Assembly (NCBI RefSeq): GCF_024529955.1
Contig: NZ_AP024855.1
Coordinates: forward strand, 806,001 to 870,000
Length of the DNA: 64,000 bases
Direction: 5' to 3'
From: Photobacterium toruni
Lineage (GTDB): Bacteria > Pseudomonadota > Gammaproteobacteria > Enterobacterales > Vibrionaceae
Part shown: positions 59,638 through 64,000 of the stretch, one piece after another
Numbering within the stretch: the stretch's first letter is position 1
Layout: every line of letters begins with the position of its first letter
Translations under genes and position numbers: made by a program
The notes under the pieces: generated by a model
Told to the model about the DNA's origin: nothing
The model's database searches: none
What the model saw: only the letters and a program-made list of their open reading frames with translations

Positions 59638-60426
59638 ATGCGCAGGATTATTTTTAATCAGAAAGGTGGTGTGGGTAAATCAAGCATCACCGTTAATTTA
59701 GCGACAATCAGTGCAGCGAAAGGTCATAAAACACTCGTGATTGATCTTGATGTACAAGGTAACAGTAGTGCCTATTTAGGGATTGATATCAATCAACCTA
59801 ATGATAAAACAATTGCTGAATTACTCAATCAAACGGCCTCTTGGTTTGCGATGTCGACCCCTGTACGTGATTATCCTCAAGCTACTGCATACGATAATCT
59901 ATTTATTATTCCTTCAAGCCCTAAACTTGATAAGTTAGAAGTAGAACTTGAACGGCGTTATAAAATTTATAAGCTGCGTGAAGTATTAGATGTTTTAGCT
60001 GAAGATTTTGATCGTATTTATATTGATACTCCTCCTAACTTAAATTTTTACACTAAAGCAGGTTTGATTGCGGCACATAAATTATTGATTCCTTTTGATT
60101 GCGATAGCTTTTCTCAGCAAGCCTTAATCAAGGTAATGGATAATTTAGCAGAGTTACGGGACGATCATAATCGTGATTTAACGTTGGAAGGTATTGTGGT
60201 GAACATGTTTAATACACAAGCAAAGTTTCCACGACAAATTATAGAAGAGATAAAAACACTTGGTTTTCCTATTTTAGAGCCGTATTTACCACAGTCTATA
60301 AAAATGAAAGAATCTCACTATCAACAGTGTCCAATGTTATATTTTGATCCTAAGCACAAGCTAACTCAGCAGTTTATTGCCTTATATGATGGTATTGAAA
60401 CTGCAATAATAGTTGATGGCAACTAA
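59638..60426 (+). CDS. Orphan ParA-family ATPase
   Basis: 262 residues. The deviant Walker A of ParA/MinD proteins (FNQKGGVGKSSITVNLA) is at residues 6-22. The Walker A' Asp is in LVIDLDVQGN and the Walker B region in YIDTPPNLN. There is no N-terminal helix-turn-helix, so it is the short ParA form. No parB or centromere-like array is adjacent, so it is not a chromosomal partition pair. It might position a protein complex or pole-linked structure. The ATG follows GATCAGGGATGAAATAG, with AGGGA ten bases upstream. Confidence 0.88.
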   Translation: MRRIIFNQKGGVGKSSITVNLATISAAKGHKTLVIDLDVQGNSSAYLGIDINQPNDKTIAELLNQTASWFAMSTPVRDYPQATAYDNLFIIPSSPKLDKLEVELERRYKIYKLREVLDVLAEDFDRIYIDTPPNLNFYTKAGLIAAHKLLIPFDCDSFSQQALIKVMDNLAELRDDHNRDLTLEGIVVNMFNTQAKFPRQIIEEIKTLGFPILEPYLPQSIKMKESHYQQCPMLYFDPKHKLTQQFIALYDGIETAIIVDGN

Positions 60427-60477
60427 TTGAATGGTTAGGAAATAATGGTAATTCTAGGTTGAATTACCATTGGTTTT

Positions 60478-61323
60478 TTATGCTACTTTAGGTGGAAATG
60501 TACGCTCGTATTCTTCCATAAAATCACGTCGAATATCTTGTTCTAGATGTGTTGCTCGTTCTGTTGGGCAGAAAAGCATAAAATGCACGATTTGTTCACC
60601 GGTTGTTGAGCTACTAATATGTATATGAGGTTCAGAACCGGGTAAATCTAGCCCCGCATGTTTCTCAATCACGCTATTATAACGACGTGCAACTTCAATA
60701 AAGTCTTCACTATGATGATCTATTTTAGTGACCATAATCGGTAATAATGGATATAGGTTTACAAAGTCTCTAACGACGATTGAAAAATTATGATAAACAT
60801 AACGTTTCATGAAATTAAGGTTTTTAACCGGATAAGTAAAAAACATACTGTTTGGTAATGTTGCTGTTTTACCGGTGTAATGATATTGACCGTGATGAAG
60901 ATCTATTTCTTGAATCACTGTTGCCATCATATTGTGTTCAATGACTTCGCCACAAATTTTTCCAACCTCGATCCAATCACCAATGCGGAATGAGCGGGAA
61001 CTTGCTCGTTGGATAGAGCCGGTGAAGCATAAGATAATTTCTTTAGATGCAACCACAATAGCAACAGCAATTGCTGTTACAGAGAGTGCGAACTCATTGA
61101 TTTCTGAGCGCCATAATGCAAATAAAACCACTAAGGTCAAAATAAATGTGCCATTTTTAGTACGGGACATCCATTTTCGTTGTGTTTCAGTAACGAAAAA
61201 TTCATCACCTCGCACTTGAGATAAAATAACGCGTCGTACGATAGCAATAATTGCCACTATTATGATAGTAAAAAGAAGTTTATTGGCTAATAAATAAGTA
61301 AATGTTTCAGTAATTATATCCAT
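60478..61323 (-). CDS. MscS-family mechanosensitive channel
   Basis: 281 residues, of similar size to Escherichia coli MscS (286) but with a different N-terminus. About four hydrophobic segments (residues 5-30, 52-70, 75-95) precede the pore region AVAIVVASKEIILCFTGSIQRASSRSFRIGDWIEVG and the beta domain. The C-terminal stretch HIHISSSTTGEQIVHFMLF belongs to the cytosolic cage. It opens on membrane stretch and protects from hypo-osmotic shock. MscS-like with YbdG-type features; which subgroup is unsure. It is convergent with parA. Confidence 0.82.
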   Translation of the reverse strand: MDIITETFTYLLANKLLFTIIIVAIIAIVRRVILSQVRGDEFFVTETQRKWMSRTKNGTFILTLVVLFALWRSEINEFALSVTAIAVAIVVASKEIILCFTGSIQRASSRSFRIGDWIEVGKICGEVIEHNMMATVIQEIDLHHGQYHYTGKTATLPNSMFFTYPVKNLNFMKRYVYHNFSIVVRDFVNLYPLLPIMVTKIDHHSEDFIEVARRYNSVIEKHAGLDLPGSEPHIHISSSTTGEQIVHFMLFCPTERATHLEQDIRRDFMEEYERTFPPKVA

Positions 61324-61559
61324 AAAATCCTTTATATTTATGATATCACTCTTAATTTAAATAAGATCTCATAGAATGATATTGAAATCCAATAGTTAAA
61401 TTATTTTTCGTGAAACATTATACATTATAAAAATATCAGGAATGAGTGAGAGTATTATTATGTGTATAGTTGTTTTTGTATAATAAATAAGATTATCATA
61501 AAATGATAAGCTGATTTAATATAACTAATGTCAACAATATATTGAAGATAAAAATAATA
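61324..61559. other. Intergenic region left of the insertion sequence
   Basis: 236 bp, AT-rich. Holds the promoter of the minus-strand channel gene and the left copy of the 8-bp target duplication (61552-61559). No gene is seen. Confidence 0.6.
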
Positions 61560-62585
61560 CCTGATTACCACTATTTAACAGCCACTGTTAAATTATCTCC
61601 TATACTTTAAGATATTGAAGTATAGGAGTGACGTTATGCCTAAGAATTCAATCCAATTTCAGAAAGGCTTTTCTATACCCGAATTTATGCAAATGTATGG
61701 GACAGAAATTCAATGTAGAGAGCGTTTATTTAATATTCGATGGAAAAATGGTTACGTTTGCCCTACCTGTGCTTCTAAAAGTTATTGTGAACTTAAATCG
61801 CGGTCATTATATCAATGTAATAAGTGTCACCATCAGACATCATTGACGGCAGGTACTTTATTTTCCCATTCAAAATTACCGTTAACTACTTGGTTTTTAG
61901 CTATTTATCTCATCACACAAGATAAAAACAGTATTTCAGCATTAGAGCTAAAGCGTAAATTAGGGGTTTCTTATAACGCAGCATGGCGAATAAAACATAA
62001 GCTCATGCAAGTGATGAAAGAGCATGATGATAATCGAAAGTTAGGCAATATCGTGCAATTGGATGATGCATATATTGGAGGTAAACAAAAAGGAAAGCGA
62101 GGACGTGGTGCCAAAGGTAAAACACCTTTTGTATCAGCGATCTCTTTGAATGAAGAAGGTCATCCTATTTATATGCGGCTAAGTGTTGTTTCTTGTTTTA
62201 AAAAACAAGAAATTATAGATTGGGCTAAAAAGCATTTACAAGAAAAAACGTTAGTCATATCAGATGGTTTACCCTGTTTTAATGGTCTGTTAGCAGCAGA
62301 TATTATTCATGGTTCATTACCAAAAAATGGTAAAGAACTTCACCAATATGAAGCTGCATTTTATTGGGTCGATACCATGATTGGTAACGTTAAAAATTCG
62401 ATAAAAGGGACATATCACGCAATTAGAGAAAAGCATATTCCTCGTTATCTTGGTGAATTCTGTTTTCGATTTAATTATCGGTTTCGAGTTGAAGATATAT
62501 TCAATACGCTAATTAAATGTGGTGCAAAATCACCACCGATGCCAGAGAAATTATTAACGCTGGCTGAGTCTCGGTGGTAATCAGG
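61560..62585 (+). mobile_element. IS1595-family insertion sequence, intact (1026 bp)
   Basis: Terminal inverted repeats CCTGATTACCAC (61560-61571) and GTGGTAATCAGG (62574-62585) are exact over 12 bp. Both sides carry the same 8-bp target duplication AAATAATA (61552-61559 and 62586-62593), the length produced by IS1595 elements. One full transposase gene fills the element, and its stop codon lies inside the right inverted repeat. An intact copy with perfect duplication suggests a recent insertion. It disrupts no recognised gene. Confidence 0.92.
61636..62580 (+). CDS. IS1595-family transposase (ISXO2-like)
   Basis: 314 residues from the ATG at 61636, with AGGAG eight bases upstream. The N-terminal zinc ribbon has CPTCASKSYCEL and CNKCHHQ, followed by a helix-turn-helix (ELKRKLGVSYNAAWRIKHKLM). 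The DDE-type catalytic core begins with VQLDDAYIGGKQKGKRGRG and continues with the second Asp in LVISDGLPCF. The third position is Asn/His-rich, as in the ISXO2-like DDE-NK/H subgroups. The protein is not truncated. It catalyses movement of the element by cutting at the terminal inverted repeats. Confidence 0.92.
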   Translation: MPKNSIQFQKGFSIPEFMQMYGTEIQCRERLFNIRWKNGYVCPTCASKSYCELKSRSLYQCNKCHHQTSLTAGTLFSHSKLPLTTWFLAIYLITQDKNSISALELKRKLGVSYNAAWRIKHKLMQVMKEHDDNRKLGNIVQLDDAYIGGKQKGKRGRGAKGKTPFVSAISLNEEGHPIYMRLSVVSCFKKQEIIDWAKKHLQEKTLVISDGLPCFNGLLAADIIHGSLPKNGKELHQYEAAFYWVDTMIGNVKNSIKGTYHAIREKHIPRYLGEFCFRFNYRFRVEDIFNTLIKCGAKSPPMPEKLLTLAESRW

Positions 62586-62775
62586 AAATAATATAGATCG
62601 TTAGAATGAGATCTCAATGATAAATGTTATTTTATGTGTAATCTTTAATGATTATGGTGCTATATTAGTCCTAAGTTGTTAAATAGTTTGATTTTTTATT
62701 TATAAAACATCGTAGTGGATATTTTATAAGCAGTTATTAAGAAAACTAAATTTTTCAAAGTAAAGGATAATATTC

Positions 62776-63330
62776 ATGCACATATTTACCGATCGTAAAC
62801 ATATTATTATTGATACTCGATCACCTGATGAATTCTTAGAACATCATATTGAAGATAGTGTGTTTGTTGGGTTTAATGGCGGAAATTTTAAGTATTGGTT
62901 AGAGTTGTTATTGCCTGATAAAAATGCAGATATTGAGGTGATTACCACGGCGATTGATGCTGATAAGGTTATGACGATTATTAATGATCTGGGTTATATC
63001 CATGCTAAATTGATCAATATCGAGTCTGCTGGAGTCGCATTAAAACATATTTCGACTGATGAATTTAAAAAGATAAGCCAGCATACAGAGTCGTCTGTAC
63101 TTGATGTTCGAGAACCTGATGAGTACCAACAAGGATCTGTGAATAAATCTGAAAAGTTACCATTATCTGACATTCTTCAGGGTAAGTTACCGAGTGAAGA
63201 CAAAGAATATATTGTCCATTGTAGGAGTGGTTACCGTTCTGTTATTGCGATGTCTATATTGAAACTACTTGGGCGATGTAAATTGATTAATTTAGATGGT
63301 GGTTATCAGCAACTTATTGCTAAAAAATAA
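62776..63330 (+). CDS. Double-rhodanese protein, first domain lacks Cys
   Basis: 184 residues. Two rhodanese folds in tandem: domain 1 (about 1-95) keeps the DTRSPDEFLEHHIEDSVFVGFNG signature region but has no Cys in the active-site loop. Domain 2 (about 96-184) has DVREPDEYQQGSV and an active loop HCRSGYRS with Cys. The arrangement resembles the C-terminal part of metallo-beta-lactamase/rhodanese fusions (persulfide dioxygenase type), here without the lactamase part. It may handle persulfide sulfur. AAGGA precedes the ATG. It is monocistronic. Confidence 0.8.
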   Translation: MHIFTDRKHIIIDTRSPDEFLEHHIEDSVFVGFNGGNFKYWLELLLPDKNADIEVITTAIDADKVMTIINDLGYIHAKLINIESAGVALKHISTDEFKKISQHTESSVLDVREPDEYQQGSVNKSEKLPLSDILQGKLPSEDKEYIVHCRSGYRSVIAMSILKLLGRCKLINLDGGYQQLIAKK

Positions 63331-63401
63331 ACTGATTTTAAATAAGAAGGTAGAGCATATAGATTATGCTCTGCCTTTATTATTAGTTACAACCGCTGTT
63401 A

Positions 63402-63824
63402 TTAGCGACCAAGAAATGCATAACCAGTAGTAAATGCTGCTTCTTGGAATTGACGTAAACCTGTCGCACGGAAATCAATTGCCATAGGGTTACGTTTTAA
63501 TTTCTCTTTGATATCTGCATTAGACATAAAGTTAACATCAAGATCATCAATTAACTGAATAGCAGATTCAAGTTTAAAGCCAACAGAGCTTCCTGCAAAT
63601 TTTCCGCGTGTTTCGCGGGTACGGATCACGACTTTTTCTACTTTGTAGTCATCAAGTAGTTTTTTAAATGCGAATTGGAAATCTCTCATTTTTTGGTTAT
63701 CAAGAGAATTATCCATAATGAACTTTTGCGTGCGGCACTCTGGAATACCAATCATTCCGCCTTCTAGAGTGAGTAGACAAATAATGGCTTCGTTACTGCG
63801 TAGTTCAACTGAACAAATTTTCAT
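63402..63824 (-). CDS. DUF3010 protein
   Basis: 140 residues of DUF3010, a small cytosolic family. Marks are MKICSVELRSNEAIICLLTLEGG, RDFQFAFKKLLDDYKVEKVVIRTRETRGKFAGSSVGFKLESAIQLI and the end RQFQEAAFTTGYAFLG. The fold looks like an RNase-H-type nucleotide-binding arrangement (strands with early acidic residues), which I note without claiming activity. No function is known. The gene is alone and its promoter lies toward the right edge of the window. Confidence 0.85.
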   Translation of the reverse strand: MKICSVELRSNEAIICLLTLEGGMIGIPECRTQKFIMDNSLDNQKMRDFQFAFKKLLDDYKVEKVVIRTRETRGKFAGSSVGFKLESAIQLIDDLDVNFMSNADIKEKLKRNPMAIDFRATGLRQFQEAAFTTGYAFLGR

Positions 63825-64000
63825 GTTTATACCTGAATCATAATATTTTGGTCGTTATTGTAGGCTAAAAATGGATTAGCTGTTAGTGATGCTGTCATTT
63901 TTTATTCATATTACGCTTGAAATTAATATCTTTGTCGTTAACAGAAACATTCTTTATAAGAAGAAATTCGGCAGTGATTGATATTTCTTCAATTATTGCA

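Overview
The window looks like a chromosomal segment of a marine gammaproteobacterium of the family Vibrionaceae, most likely Photobacterium. The grounds are an AT-rich sequence, an MSHA-type pilin, the maoP/hdfR divergent pair, PBP1B, a YeeN-type YebC protein, an NAD-malic enzyme and a sugar-scavenging gene set typical of host- or particle-associated vibrios. The genus is an inference from gene content and protein style, not from a database search. About 50 protein genes, four tRNA genes and one intact insertion sequence are supported.  Region by region: (1) 1-2442 holds the end of a pilin gene, a DUF2799 lipoprotein and an auxiliary-type tryptophanyl-tRNA synthetase. The synthetase is preceded by an 18-codon leader peptide with two adjacent Trp codons and four mutually exclusive RNA segments, the last of which hides the synthetase ribosome-binding site. 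(2) 3132-7178: an MFS transporter, a small Cys-containing gene pair behind a promoter with the 19-bp spacing of MerR-family control, and maeA. (3) 7329-13627: a hybrid ribose/deoxyribose operon (rbsD, deoK, deoP, deoX, rbsK, rbsR) with two palindromic RbsR-type operators. (4) 13747-15294: an HSL-type esterase and a SemiSWEET-like protein. (5) 15381-26895: a glycosaminoglycan (chondroitin/dermatan sulfate) locus with a PL8 chondroitinase, an anaerobic sulfatase-maturating enzyme, a sulfatase, a DUF2264 protein, tagatose-bisphosphate aldolase, KDG kinase, KDPG aldolase and a DJ-1-like protein. It would cut the polymer, remove sulfate and send uronate to pyruvate plus triose phosphate and GalNAc through the tagatose route.  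(6) 26996-30158 holds small and stress genes, a yeeN-type gene and an IclR regulator, followed by a ureohydrolase. (7) 31309-35918: two near-identical tRNA-Ser(TGA)/tRNA-Asp(GTC) units enclose a deoxynucleoside kinase, a PotD/PotF-like binding protein, a PuuB-like oxidase and a RidA-family protein, the middle two pointing to putrescine use. (8) 36280-40806: a bTHX-like mini ribosomal protein, a long-chain acyl-CoA ligase, a leucine-rich-repeat protein kinase and a YafK-type L,D-transpeptidase-fold enzyme. (9) 40937-46321: a TetR regulator and an export operon (TolC, HlyD, two ABC-2 permeases) without an ATPase, with a palindromic candidate operator. (10) 46485-54279: a SlyB-like lipoprotein, an OPA-family transporter, an FGase-DUF1704 fusion overlapping a GshB-like ATP-grasp gene, maoP, hdfR and two small conserved-looking genes. 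(11) 54577-63824: mrcB, Nudix, HslJ-like lipoprotein, a DUF3820/LRR-lipoprotein/YaeR operon, an orphan ParA, an MscS-type channel, an IS1595-family element with perfect 8-bp target duplication, a double-rhodanese protein and a DUF3010 protein.  The most novel-looking element is the Trp leader/attenuator in front of trpS. Next come the ATP-grasp/DUF1704 pair, the ATPase-less ABC-2 operon and the small MerR-type-promoter gene pair. No CRISPR array, prophage or integrase was seen.
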